Assembly (NCBI GenBank): GCA_020724465.1
Contig: DYGX01000014.1
Location: 1 to 64,000, forward strand
Direction: 5' to 3'
DNA: 64,000 nt
Origin: Thermoflexus sp.
Lineage (GTDB): Bacteria; Chloroflexota; Anaerolineae; Aggregatilineales; Aggregatilineaceae
The position numbers were made by a program, and so were the translations under genes. This document shows positions 53,974 to 63,337 of the stretch, piece by piece. Below the pieces are notes generated by a model. That model did no database searches, was not told the DNA's origin, and worked only from the letters and a program-made list of their open reading frames with translations. Every line of letters begins with the position of its first letter. Position 1 is the first letter of the stretch.

Positions 53974-54957
53974 CTATTTTTTCAGGCGAGGGTCGAGAAC
54001 GTCGCGCAGGCCGTCGCCCAACAGGTTGAAGCCAAGCACGATCATGATGATCGTCGCGCCGGGGAACACCATCACCCACCATTTGCCCGAAGCCAGGGAT
54101 TGCTGGCTTTCGGCGAGCATCTTGCCCAGCTCGGGGAAGGGGGGCTGCTGGCCCAGACCGAGAAAACCGAGCGCTGCCGTCTCGACGACGGCTGTGCCCA
54201 GGCCCAGCGTTGTCTGGACGATCAGCGGGGCGAGGCTGTTCGGCAGCACATGCCGCCACAGGATGCCGCCATGCCCGGCGCCGACGCTCTGCGCCGCCAT
54301 GACGTACTCGGTATTGCGAATCGAGATCGCCATCGAGCGCGCCAGGCGCGCAAAGACAGGTATTTGCGTAATGGCAACCGCGATCATGCCGTTGCGCAGG
54401 CTTGGCCCCGCGACGGTCACAATCGCGACGGCCAGCAGCAGCGACGGGAATGCCAGGATGACATCCATCGTTCGCATGAGGACGCTGTCGACCCACCCGC
54501 TCATATAGCCACCGACCAGCCCGACAACGGTGCCCACCGAGAGCGACAGCGCCACAGCGATCAGACCCGCCCGCAGCGAGACGGACATCCCATGCCCGAC
54601 CCGGCGCATGATATCGCGCCCGATCTTGTCGGCGCCGAAGGGGTGCTTGCATGTCATCTCGCTGAAGGGAATGGCCGCCTCGGAGCCGCTGAGCCAGGCA
54701 CGCACATAGCCGATCACGCAGTCTGGCTCGGCGTAGCGGTCCGGCAGGCTGCTGTCGCGGGTCGCGTCGTAGTTATCGAAGGCCGTGACGCCGAGCGCGA
54801 TCCCCAGTGTGAGCAGCACGATAACCCCGCCGACTCGCGCGCTGGGGCTGGCCCAGAGCCGTTTCAGGAAATCATAGAGAATGTCCTGTCGCACGAACAA
54901 CACCGCGCGAGGCGATGCAGGTGCTTCGGTGAGGGTAAGCGGTTTGGTTTCTTCCAT
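53974..54957 (-). CDS. Peptide ABC transporter permease (DppC/OppC type)
   Basis: A 327-residue permease of the peptide/nickel class. An N-terminal tail and first span (about 40-60) precede an extracytoplasmic segment (about 62-115) with two cysteines, longer than usual. The EAA loop is in A-A-Q-S-V-G-A-G-H-G-G-I-L-W-R-H-V-L-P-N. It pairs with the DppB-type permease whose gene ends two bases upstream. The ATPase genes of the importer are not in the window. Confidence 0.92.
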   Translation of the reverse strand: MEETKPLTLTEAPASPRAVLFVRQDILYDFLKRLWASPSARVGGVIVLLTLGIALGVTAFDNYDATRDSSLPDRYAEPDCVIGYVRAWLSGSEAAIPFSEMTCKHPFGADKIGRDIMRRVGHGMSVSLRAGLIAVALSLSVGTVVGLVGGYMSGWVDSVLMRTMDVILAFPSLLLAVAIVTVAGPSLRNGMIAVAITQIPVFARLARSMAISIRNTEYVMAAQSVGAGHGGILWRHVLPNSLAPLIVQTTLGLGTAVVETAALGFLGLGQQPPFPELGKMLAESQQSLASGKWWVMVFPGATIIMIVLGFNLLGDGLRDVLDPRLKK

Positions 54958-54959
54958 GG

Positions 54960-55961
54960 TCAGTACCTTATGCGCGGGTCGATCACAGCGTACAGCAGGT
55001 CGACGGCCAGGTTAATCACAATAAACACGAGCGCGATCAAGAGAGTCATGGACTGTACAATCGGATAATCGCGCGCGATGATCGAGTCGAACAGCCATTT
55101 CCCCACGCCGGGCCAGGCGAAGATCGTCTCGGTGAGCACCGCCCCCGACAGCAGCCGACCGAGCGATAACCCGATAATGGTCACGACCGGCAGCAGGGCG
55201 TTGCGGAAGGCATGGGTCATGATCACCTGCCGCCCCTTCAGCCCTTTGGCACGGGCGGTCCGGATGTAGTCCTGGTTCAGCACTTCGAGCATGGCCGAGC
55301 GGGTGATGCGGGCGATGATCGCTAGCGACACGGTCGCCAGGGTGATGGTCGGCAGGACGAGGTGCTCCAGGGCATCTTTGAAACCGCGCGGGTTGCCGCT
55401 CAGAATCGCATCGATCAGGTGCAGGCCGGTCCGGCGTTCGATGCTGACGCCCGAGGTCAGCCGGCCAACAAAGGGTAACCAGCCTAGCTCGACGCCGAAA
55501 AGGAAGATCAGCAGCAAGCCCAGGACGAAGACCGGGATAGAAACCCCGAACAGCGCCCCAAACATCGTGAGAGTATCAATGAATGAGTTGCGCTTGATCC
55601 CGGAGATGATCCCCAGCGGAACGCCCACAATGGTCGACAGGAAGAGCGCGGCGAGAGAGAGCTCCACGGTTGCCGGGAAGCGTGCCGCGATTTCGTTGGC
55701 GACCGGGATATTGCCGCGCACCGTGTTCCCCAGATCGCCCTGCAGGATGTTGCCAACCCAAATGAAATACTGTTCATAGAGCGGCTTGTTGAGGCCGAGA
55801 CGCTCGCGCATGGCCTCGACATTCTCTGGGGTTGCGCGCTCGCCCAGGATGGCGGTCACCGGGTCGCCTGGGATCAGGTGCAACAGCATAAAGACAAGTA
55901 CGGACACCCCGAAGATAACGGGAATTGCCTCGATGATGCGACGCGCTATGTATTTTGCCAT
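54960..55961 (-). CDS. Peptide ABC transporter permease (DppB/OppB type)
   Basis: A 333-residue permease that begins with the family's M-A-K-Y-I-A-R-R-I-I-E-A-I-P-V and contains H-L-I-P-G-D-P. The EAA-like loop is in R-T-A-R-A-K-G-L-K-G-R-Q-V-I-M-T-H-A-F-R-N. It forms the membrane channel with the DppC-type partner. It is separated from the binding-protein gene by 169 bases that hold a hairpin. Confidence 0.93.
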   Translation of the reverse strand: MAKYIARRIIEAIPVIFGVSVLVFMLLHLIPGDPVTAILGERATPENVEAMRERLGLNKPLYEQYFIWVGNILQGDLGNTVRGNIPVANEIAARFPATVELSLAALFLSTIVGVPLGIISGIKRNSFIDTLTMFGALFGVSIPVFVLGLLLIFLFGVELGWLPFVGRLTSGVSIERRTGLHLIDAILSGNPRGFKDALEHLVLPTITLATVSLAIIARITRSAMLEVLNQDYIRTARAKGLKGRQVIMTHAFRNALLPVVTIIGLSLGRLLSGAVLTETIFAWPGVGKWLFDSIIARDYPIVQSMTLLIALVFIVINLAVDLLYAVIDPRIRY

Positions 55962-56051
55962 TGATCCATCCGTTACTGCGCAAACAGCTTGGTGTCGTCG
56001 CGCGGCTTATCCTGGCAGCCTCACGCTGTGGCATCGCGGCCGCAGCGGATA

Positions 56052-56091
56052 AGAAACCGGGATGGAACCGTCTGCCGGCGGCCCCATCCCG
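56052..56091 (-). terminator. Intercistronic hairpin between peptide-binding protein and permease genes
   Basis: On the - strand CGGGATGG and CCATCCCG pair, with an 18-base loop, followed by GTTTCTT. A leaky terminator here would give more binding protein than permease. Confidence 0.6.
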
Positions 56092-56130
56092 ATGTGATGC
56101 CAGAAGGCAGCCTAGCGACGCAGGTCCTGC

Positions 56131-57798
56131 TTAGTTCACCGACACGAACTTGAAGTGTTCGGTGGCCAGCGGGTTCGTCACGTATCCGGAGACGCGGCTG
56201 CTGAAGGCCAGCGGCACACCGGAGTGGGCGATGTACAGGCGGGCCACTTCATCGTGCTGCATCTGCTCCACCAGCTGGTAGATCGGCTCGCGCTCCGCCT
56301 GATCGGTCATGGTGCGCGCCTGCCGCAGCAACTGGTCGACTTCAGGGTTGTAGTAGTACCCTTCGCTGGGCTTCGGCTGGTTGGTGTAGAAGTAGCCCAG
56401 GAAGTTGTCCGGGTCACCGTTGTCACCCGTCCACCCAAGCTGATACAGGCCGAGCAGCTCACCGCGCGAGCGCGCATCGAGGTAGGCCGACCAGTCGCCC
56501 ACCTGGTTCAGAGTTGCGTTCAGCCCGATCTGAGACAGGTAGCTCGCCATCGCCTCGCCGATGCCCAGGCCGTCCGGGTTGTACGGGCGCTGCACTGGCA
56601 TGTAGTAGAGGGTCAGCGGGATGACATCGACGACTTCGTCGGTGACCATGTTGTTCTCGTCCACGCCCAGAAGCGTTACTTCGCTGAAGCCGTTCGGATA
56701 ACCCGCTTCGGCCAGCAAGGCGCGCGCGCCTTCGGGATCATACTCGACGGCAGGCACGTCTGGGTTGTAGCCCCACAGCGAGGGCGGGACCATCGTCTTG
56801 GCCACGACGGCGCCGGGCGGGTAGAAGGCATCAACGATTTCCTGGCGGTTAATCGCCATCGAGATCGCCCGCCGCACCCGCACGTCGCGGAACTCCTGAA
56901 TGCGGTAGTTGAACGCGAGATAGAACACGTTCAGCGGGTCGCGCATCAGAATGTAGGTGTTTTCGCCCGCCTCGATCGCCGGCAGGTCTTCCACGTTGGG
57001 CTGCTCGAAAGCATCGATCTCGCCCGCCTGCAGGGCCGCAAAGCGCGCCGCGGCGTTCGGGATGACGCGGAAGATGATGGTGTCAACGTTGCCGGGGATC
57101 TCGCCCCAGTAGTCCTCGTTGCGGGTCAGGGTGATATGGTCATCGCTCACCCACTCGACGAACTTGTACGGGCCGGTGCAGGAATAGCCCACTGCCGGGG
57201 TGCCGTACGCGGGGCCGGCTGCCTCGATGGCCGCCGGGCTGGAGATCGCGAACATCGGCATGGCGAGGGTGTTCAGCATGGAGCCGTAGGGGCTGGACAG
57301 GGTAAAGGTGACCTCGTATTCGCCAGTGGCTTCGACGCTGGTGATGATCGAGTCATCGTCCAGGCCGCCCCACATATAGGCATAGTACTCGAAGATCTGC
57401 TCTGGGAAGTGCGTGGGGTGGTCCGTGAAGCGCCAGCGCTCGAAGTTGTACACTACCGCTTCGGCATTGAAGGGCGTGCCGTCGTGGAAGGTGACGCCTT
57501 CGCGCAGCTTGAAGGTCCAGACCGTACCGTCTTCGCTGGCCGTCCAGCTTTCCGCCAGGCCGGGGATCGGGTTGGTGGTCGAGCCGTCAAAGAAGAGCAG
57601 CGCCTCGCAGCCCTGGACGGTAACGCGGAACGAGATGCCGTCCGTCACAATGGCCGGGTCGAGGGCCACAGCGTTGCCGAATTCCCCAAACGTAAACGTA
57701 TTCCCTTGCGCGGAGACGCGACTTGAAACCGAGACATTTCCTGGCGCCAGCGGCACCAGCAGAGCCAATACAACAACGAGAGCAAACCACTTGCGCAT
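56131..57798 (-). CDS. Peptide/oligopeptide-binding protein of an ABC importer
   Basis: A 555-residue family 5 solute-binding protein. A signal peptide (about 1-32) lacks a lipobox cysteine. The mature part shows D-P-A-I-V-T-D-G near the start and the family signature region G-L-A-E-S-W-T-A-S-E-D-G, W-T-F-K-L-R-E-G-V-T-F-H-D-G-T-P-F-N-A. It captures peptides or another compound at the cell surface for the DppB/DppC permeases. AAGGAG lies upstream of ATG 57798. It follows a leader of about 300 bases from a strong promoter. Confidence 0.93.
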   Translation of the reverse strand: MRKWFALVVVLALLVPLAPGNVSVSSRVSAQGNTFTFGEFGNAVALDPAIVTDGISFRVTVQGCEALLFFDGSTTNPIPGLAESWTASEDGTVWTFKLREGVTFHDGTPFNAEAVVYNFERWRFTDHPTHFPEQIFEYYAYMWGGLDDDSIITSVEATGEYEVTFTLSSPYGSMLNTLAMPMFAISSPAAIEAAGPAYGTPAVGYSCTGPYKFVEWVSDDHITLTRNEDYWGEIPGNVDTIIFRVIPNAAARFAALQAGEIDAFEQPNVEDLPAIEAGENTYILMRDPLNVFYLAFNYRIQEFRDVRVRRAISMAINRQEIVDAFYPPGAVVAKTMVPPSLWGYNPDVPAVEYDPEGARALLAEAGYPNGFSEVTLLGVDENNMVTDEVVDVIPLTLYYMPVQRPYNPDGLGIGEAMASYLSQIGLNATLNQVGDWSAYLDARSRGELLGLYQLGWTGDNGDPDNFLGYFYTNQPKPSEGYYYNPEVDQLLRQARTMTDQAEREPIYQLVEQMQHDEVARLYIAHSGVPLAFSSRVSGYVTNPLATEHFKFVSVN

Positions 57799-57991
57799 GA
57801 GGTGTTTCTCTCCTTCATCCATAAGCGAAAATCCAGCCAATCGAGGTCGGATGTACTATAGACGGTTGCATTCGGGACACCAGGCTGCGAGTTGTGAATT
57901 CTGACCAAAGGGGTCCGAAATCAGTGTGACAGCTTCGGGATACACATTTATACGAGTATCTGGCTCCGCGTTGTCTCCTTTCGATCCGGCG

Positions 57992-58047
57992 GTGCAGGGC
58001 GGCGGGATATATGGGGTGGGGCACCTCAGCACACCCCGCCGCCGCAC
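57992..58047 (-). other. Long GC-rich hairpin in the peptide-importer leader
   Basis: GTGC and then GGCGGCGGG near one end pair with CCCGCCGCC and GCAC near the other. An inner GGGGTG/CACCCC alternative is possible. No T run follows, so it is not a simple terminator. Confidence 0.5.
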
Positions 58048-58110
58048 CTCATAATAACTATTCGTGGGTCTCTTAATGCTTTTCTATGAAAGCTTATAAA
58101 CGCTGAAAAA

Positions 58111-58139
58111 ACTATATCTTGAGACGTGGGCGTTGTCAA
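58111..58139 (-). promoter_or_regulatory. Strong sigma-70 promoter of the peptide importer operon
   Basis: On the - strand a perfect TTGACA, 17 bases, then TATAGT. The implied start near 58104 gives an untranslated leader of about 305 bases. Confidence 0.82.
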
Positions 58140-58217
58140 GTTAGGACAAACACCCCCCACGGCCCCGTGCCCGCGTGCCAAAGCCTGTTGCGGCTGTACG
58201 TGTACGGCGGCGCCGCC

Positions 58218-59606
58218 TCACTCCGGCACCCCAGCCCCGCGGCGTGCCAGCCATGCCTGGGCGCGTGCAAGCTGGCCGCCGGCCTCGCCCGTACCTCCGA
58301 ACGCTGCCCGGCGAGCGATCGCTGCACCGAAGTCGAAGACGCCGGTAACATCGGCATCCACCTGATCCGAAATGGTGGCGAGGTCTTCGGCGCTCAGTTC
58401 GGAAAGTGCTACCCCACGCGCTTCGGCCAGCTTCACCGCACGCCCGGCGAGCGTGTGAGCCTCTCGAAACGGGATGCCTCGAGCCACGAAGTAATCGGCA
58501 AGATCGGTCGCCAGCATCGCCGGATCGAGAGCTGCCCGCATCCGCTTGGGGACGAGAACCAGCGTGCTGACCAGCCCAATCACCGGCGGGAAGAGGGTGT
58601 CAAGCGTATCGGCAGCGTCGAAGAGCGGCTCCTTGTCTTCCTGAAGGTCCTTGTTATAGCCGCTCGGAAGCCCCTTGAGCGCGGTCAGGAATCCGCTCAG
58701 GTGGCCGATCAGACGGGCGCTTTTCCCGCGTGCCAGCTCCAGCGGATCAGGATTGCGCTTCTGAGGCATCAGGCTGCTGCCGGTGCTGTAGCGCTCATCC
58801 AGCCGGACGAAGCCAAAGCCGGGGTTGGCGAAGACGATCAAATCTTCCGCCAGCCGGCTGAGATGCACGCCGATCAGCGACAGGCAAAACAGGAACTCGG
58901 CCGCGTGGTCGCGGTCTGCCACGGCGTCCAGGCTGTTGTGGCTGGGCGCGGTGAACCCCAGGCGCCCGGCCAGCGCGTGGCGGTCGATGGGGTAGGGCGT
59001 GCCTGCCAGCGCGCCCGAACCCAACGGGCACTTGGCGCGCCAGGCAGCGGCGGCCTGCTCCAGCCGCTCGACATCGCGCGCCAGCGGCCAGAAGTGGCTC
59101 AGCCACCAGTGCGCGGCGGTGATCGGCTGCGCCGGCTGGAAGTGCGTATAGCCCGGCATGGGCGTGTCGATATGCCGCTCTGCCTGCCGCAGCAACGCTG
59201 CGCCCAGCGCGCACGCATGATCGACGATGCGGCGCTGGGCGCTCAGCAGCCACAGTAGCAGGTCGGTCGCCACCTGATCGTTGCGGCTGCGGCCGGTGTG
59301 CAGCTTGCCCGCCACCGGCCCGATCAGCTCAGCCAGACGGCGCTCGACCGCGGTGTGAATGTCCTCGTCGCCGGGCGCGGCGGCGAACGTGCCTTCCGCG
59401 AACTCCGCGCGGACGCGCTCCAGCCCGGCAGCGATCTGATCGCGCTCGGCAGCGGTCAGCACCCCGGCCTGCGACAGGGCATCCGCCCAGGCGATGCTGC
59501 CGGTAATGTCCGCATCGTATAGGCGCCAGTCGAAGCGCAGGCTGTCGTTGAGCCGGCGGACCGCGTCATCTGTTGGCTGAGAGAATGCGCCGCCCCACAG
59601 TGTCAC
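58218..59606 (-). CDS. argH: Argininosuccinate lyase
   Basis: A 462-residue fumarase/aspartase-superfamily lyase that splits argininosuccinate into arginine and fumarate, the last step of arginine synthesis. The superfamily signature G-S-S-L-M-P-Q-K-R-N-P-D lies near residue 278, and H-T-G-R-S-R-N-D-Q-V-A-T-D and the catalytic-histidine region G-Y-T-H-F-Q-P-A-Q-P are present. The GTG at 59606 begins with the typical T-L-W-G-G-A-F-S. It follows argG by 14 bases in the same operon. Confidence 0.95.
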   Translation of the reverse strand: MTLWGGAFSQPTDDAVRRLNDSLRFDWRLYDADITGSIAWADALSQAGVLTAAERDQIAAGLERVRAEFAEGTFAAAPGDEDIHTAVERRLAELIGPVAGKLHTGRSRNDQVATDLLLWLLSAQRRIVDHACALGAALLRQAERHIDTPMPGYTHFQPAQPITAAHWWLSHFWPLARDVERLEQAAAAWRAKCPLGSGALAGTPYPIDRHALAGRLGFTAPSHNSLDAVADRDHAAEFLFCLSLIGVHLSRLAEDLIVFANPGFGFVRLDERYSTGSSLMPQKRNPDPLELARGKSARLIGHLSGFLTALKGLPSGYNKDLQEDKEPLFDAADTLDTLFPPVIGLVSTLVLVPKRMRAALDPAMLATDLADYFVARGIPFREAHTLAGRAVKLAEARGVALSELSAEDLATISDQVDADVTGVFDFGAAIARRAAFGGTGEAGGQLARAQAWLARRGAGVPE

Positions 59607-59620
59607 AGGTGATCGGCCTC

Positions 59621-60877
<1,257 letters not shown>

Positions 60878-61104
60878 GGCGTTGTTGCTTCCTCTCTATG
60901 TAGATAACCAGCGCAGCATCGAAGCGCGCCTCGCCGGGGCGGCGCAGTGGGTAAATCGCTTGCGATGTGTGTGAGTCCAGGCAGGGCACCGCGCCGGAAA
61001 CCGGTTCGCGTGGCGGCCTGCACCGCTGTTCATTATCCCGCGCTCTTCGGGCTGTCTGCCGCTAATTTGTACATATTCGCCAAACCGGTTTTTGTTCCAA
61101 CCGC
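60878..61104. other. Divergent region between argG and the ilv leader
   Basis: Nothing certain is seen on the argG side. An open frame of 45 residues (60896-61033, - strand) with scattered Arg codons ends just before the argG ribosome-binding site, but no terminator follows it. Confidence 0.4.
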
Positions 61105-61133
61105 TTGACACGGCGCCGGGCTTGGCATACAGT
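61105..61133 (+). promoter_or_regulatory. Strong sigma-70 promoter of the ilv leader
   Basis: A perfect TTGACA, a 17-base spacer, then TACAGT. Transcription would start near 61140, leaving a leader of about 490 bases before ilvD. Confidence 0.85.
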
Positions 61134-61201
61134 CTAGAGCAAGCTCGACACGTTCCGCGCGGCGCTGGCTGCTGCGGTTGGATGGGAAAGCGATTCTGAA
61201 C

Positions 61202-61294
61202 GTGGCATCTCGGCTGGTCGTCCTCCTTATTGTTGTTCTCCTCGTCATTCTTGGCGGGGTTTTCGGCGTTGGGAGGACCGAGGCAGCGGTGTAG
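61202..61294 (+). CDS. Branched-chain leader peptide 1 (30 residues)
   Basis: Codons 5-17 are thirteen consecutive Leu, Val or Ile codons, followed by G-G-V-F-G-V and a short tail. The bases GTCCTCC (61220-61226) inside those codons pair with GGAGGAC (61272-61278) in the tail. The latter overlaps GGGAGG (61271-61276), which can instead pair with CCTCCC of the terminator. This is the classic 1:2, 2:3, 3:4 attenuator geometry. Start is GTG 61202; an in-frame TTG at 61178 is an alternative. No ribosome-binding site is strong. Confidence 0.85.
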   Translation: MASRLVVLLIVVLLVILGGVFGVGRTEAAV

Positions 61295-61318
61295 CAGCCG
61301 GGTCAATCAGAGGAAAAC

Positions 61319-61350
61319 AAGGGCCTCCCAACAAGCGGGAGGCCCTTTTC
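61319..61350 (+). terminator. Attenuator terminator 1 of the ilv operon
   Basis: AAGGGCCTCCC and GGGAGGCCCTT pair perfectly across seven bases and end in TTTT. Confidence 0.92.
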
Positions 61351-61404
61351 GTTCCAGGGACGTCAGACGCGCCATAGAGCGCCGCATTGCAAGAGGCCGT
61401 TACG

Positions 61405-61533
61405 ATGAACATCGCCATGCCTGACCTTCTGGTTCCGCTTATCGTCATCATTATCAGCCTCCTTCTCGTTCTTGAGAAGGAGGGGCAACAGGTTGGAGTG
61501 GCGGTGGTCCCCATGCGGCGCCAGAGGCGATAA
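61405..61533 (+). CDS. Branched-chain leader peptide 2 (42 residues)
   Basis: A second leader frame with a run of Leu, Val, Pro and Ile codons at 8-17 and L-L-L-V-L at 19-23. AAGAGG lies eight bases before the ATG. Inside it CCTCCTTCTC (61458-61467) and GAGAAGGAGG (61474-61483) form a perfect hairpin. GGTTGGAG (61491-61498) is complementary to CTCCAACC in terminator 2 (61570-61577), giving an antiterminator. Ribosome stalling on the Ile/Val run should favour read-through into ilvD. Confidence 0.82.
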   Translation: MNIAMPDLLVPLIVIIISLLLVLEKEGQQVGVAVVPMRRQRR

Positions 61534-61562
61534 AGGCGACGGCAAGGACAGCAGAACACCAG

Positions 61563-61596
61563 CGAGCCGCTCCAACCTGGGCGGCTCGGTTGTTTT
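61563..61596 (+). terminator. Attenuator terminator 2 of the ilv operon
   Basis: CGAGCCGC and GCGGCTCG pair, followed by GTTGTTTT. It lies 36 bases before the ilvD start. Confidence 0.87.
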
Positions 61597-61631
61597 CGCG
61601 GCAGATGTAGATTGACCCGGAAGGACCTGGA

Positions 61632-63299
61632 ATGCGCTCCGATCGAATTAAGAAAGGGTTTGAACGCGCTCCTCACCGCAGTCTGCTCAAAGCGACCGGC
61701 GTGCGAGACGAGGATATGCGCAAGCCGTTCATTGCCATCGTCAATTCCTACGTGGACATCATTCCGGGGCACGTTCACCTGCAAGAGTTTGGGCAGATCG
61801 TCAAGCAGGCCGTGCGCGAGGCAGGCGGCGTGCCGTTCGAGTTCAACACGATCGGCGTCGATGACGGGATTGCGATGGGGCACATGGGGATGAACTACTC
61901 CCTGCCCAGCCGCGAGCTGATCGCCGATTCGGTCGAGACAATGATCATGGCGCACGCTTTTGACGGCATGATCTGCATCCCCAACTGCGACAAGATCGTG
62001 CCAGGGATGTTGATGGGCGCGATGCGCGTGGACATCCCCACCATCTTTGTCAGCGGCGGTCCGATGCCGGCCGGCAAAACGCCCGATGGGCGCACGGTCG
62101 ATCTGATCAGTGTGTTCGAAGGCGTCGGTGCCTACAAAGCGGGCAAGATCGACGAGACGGAGCTCAAGACCCTGGAAGACTATGGCTGTCCGTCGTGCGG
62201 GTCGTGCTCGGGTATGTTCACGGCGAATTCGATGAACTGCCTGATGGAAGCGCTCGGTCTGGCCCTGCCGTACAACGGAACCGCCCTGGCCCAGACCCCT
62301 GAGCGCATCGCCCTCGCGCAGCAAGCGGCGCGCCAGATCATGGTCTTGATCGACATGGACCTGACGGCGCGCCGAATTGTTAGTGCAGAAGCCATCGACG
62401 ACGCCTTCGCGCTGGATATGGCAATGGGCGGCAGCACCAACACCGTGTTGCACACGCTGGCCCTCGCCTACGAAGCGGGGATCGAGTACCCGCTGGAGCG
62501 CCTGAACGACGTCGCGGCGCGCGTGCCGCACATCTGCAAGGTCAGTCCTGCCTCGCACTGGCACATGGAAGATGTGCATCGCGCCGGGGGCGTCCCGGCC
62601 ATCCTGCACGAGATCGCGCGCAGCGGCAACACGTTGCATCTGGACCGCCCCACGGTGACCGGGCGAACCCTGGGCGAGAACATCGCCGACGCCGCCATTC
62701 GCGACTACGAGGTCATCCGCCCGGTCGAAAATCCCCACAGCCCGCATGGCGGGCTGGCCGTGCTGTTCGGCTCGCTGGCACCGGACGGCGCCGTGATCAA
62801 GATCGGCGCGGTTCCCGAGGCGCTGCGCCGTCACACTGGCCCGGCGCGCGTGTACGAGAGCGAAGAGGCGGCCTCGTACGGCATTCTGAACGGCGAGGTC
62901 CGGCCGGGCGAGGTGGTCGTGATCCGCTACGAGGGCCCGCGCGGCGGACCGGGGATGCAGGAGATGCTGGGGCCGACCGCGCAGCTTCAGGGCATGGGCC
63001 TGGGTGACTCGGTAGCGTTGGTCACCGACGGGCGCTTTTCCGGTGGCAGCCGCGGCGTGTCGATCGGGCACGTCAGCCCCGAAGCCGCCGCGCGCGGGCC
63101 GATCGCCGCCGTGCAGAACGGCGACCCGATTGCGATCGATCTGGATCGCCGGACGCTGGATCTGCTGGTCGACCCGGCTGAAGTTGAGCGGCGGCTGGCG
63201 GCGCTGCCCCCGTTTGAGGTGATGATCGAAAGTCGCTGGCTGCGGCGTTATGCCCGTCTGGTGAGCAGTGCGAGCACCGGCGCGGTTTTTCTGGACTGA
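61632..63299 (+). CDS. ilvD: Dihydroxy-acid dehydratase
   Basis: A 555-residue iron-sulfur dehydratase that makes the keto acids leading to valine, isoleucine and leucine. Cluster-ligand cysteines appear in [12 protein letters not shown] (near residue 115) and in [14 protein letters not shown] (near 186-200). The C-terminal G-R-F-S-G-G-S-R-G motif is also typical. AAGGA precedes ATG 61632. It is the first structural gene after the tandem attenuators and is followed by ilvE 38 bases later. Confidence 0.96.
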   Translation: MRSDRIKKGFERAPHRSLLKATGVRDEDMRKPFIAIVNSYVDIIPGHVHLQEFGQIVKQAVREAGGVPFEFNTIGVDDGIAMGHMGMNYSLPSRELIADSVETMIMAHAFDGMICIPNCDKIVPGMLMGAMRVDIPTIFVSGGPMPAGKTPDGRTVDLISVFEGVGAYKAGKIDETELKTLEDYGCPSCGSCSGMFTANSMNCLMEALGLALPYNGTALAQTPERIALAQQAARQIMVLIDMDLTARRIVSAEAIDDAFALDMAMGGSTNTVLHTLALAYEAGIEYPLERLNDVAARVPHICKVSPASHWHMEDVHRAGGVPAILHEIARSGNTLHLDRPTVTGRTLGENIADAAIRDYEVIRPVENPHSPHGGLAVLFGSLAPDGAVIKIGAVPEALRRHTGPARVYESEEAASYGILNGEVRPGEVVVIRYEGPRGGPGMQEMLGPTAQLQGMGLGDSVALVTDGRFSGGSRGVSIGHVSPEAAARGPIAAVQNGDPIAIDLDRRTLDLLVDPAEVERRLAALPPFEVMIESRWLRRYARLVSSASTGAVFLD

Positions 63300-63337
63300 G
63301 TCTGGATTTTGGCTACGCATCGAAGGAGTACATCGTC

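Larger units (their letters stand above)
57799..58217. other. Long leader and promoter region of the peptide importer
   Basis: No gene is supported. It carries a near-consensus - strand promoter and a long GC-rich hairpin, both listed separately. A second AT-rich TATAAA site occurs near 57950 (- strand). A GC-only palindrome ends at 58217, just after argH. Confidence 0.5.

Noticed and set aside
58206-58217. GGCGGCGCCGCC palindrome at the end of argH as a terminator
   Set aside because: There is no T run on either strand, and self-complementary GC triplets are frequent in this GC-rich sequence.
60896-61033. A 45-residue frame with eight Arg codons upstream of argG as a possible second Arg attenuator
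   Set aside because: The Arg codons are scattered, the frame ends next to the argG ribosome-binding site and no terminator follows, so the required antiterminator/terminator pair is missing.
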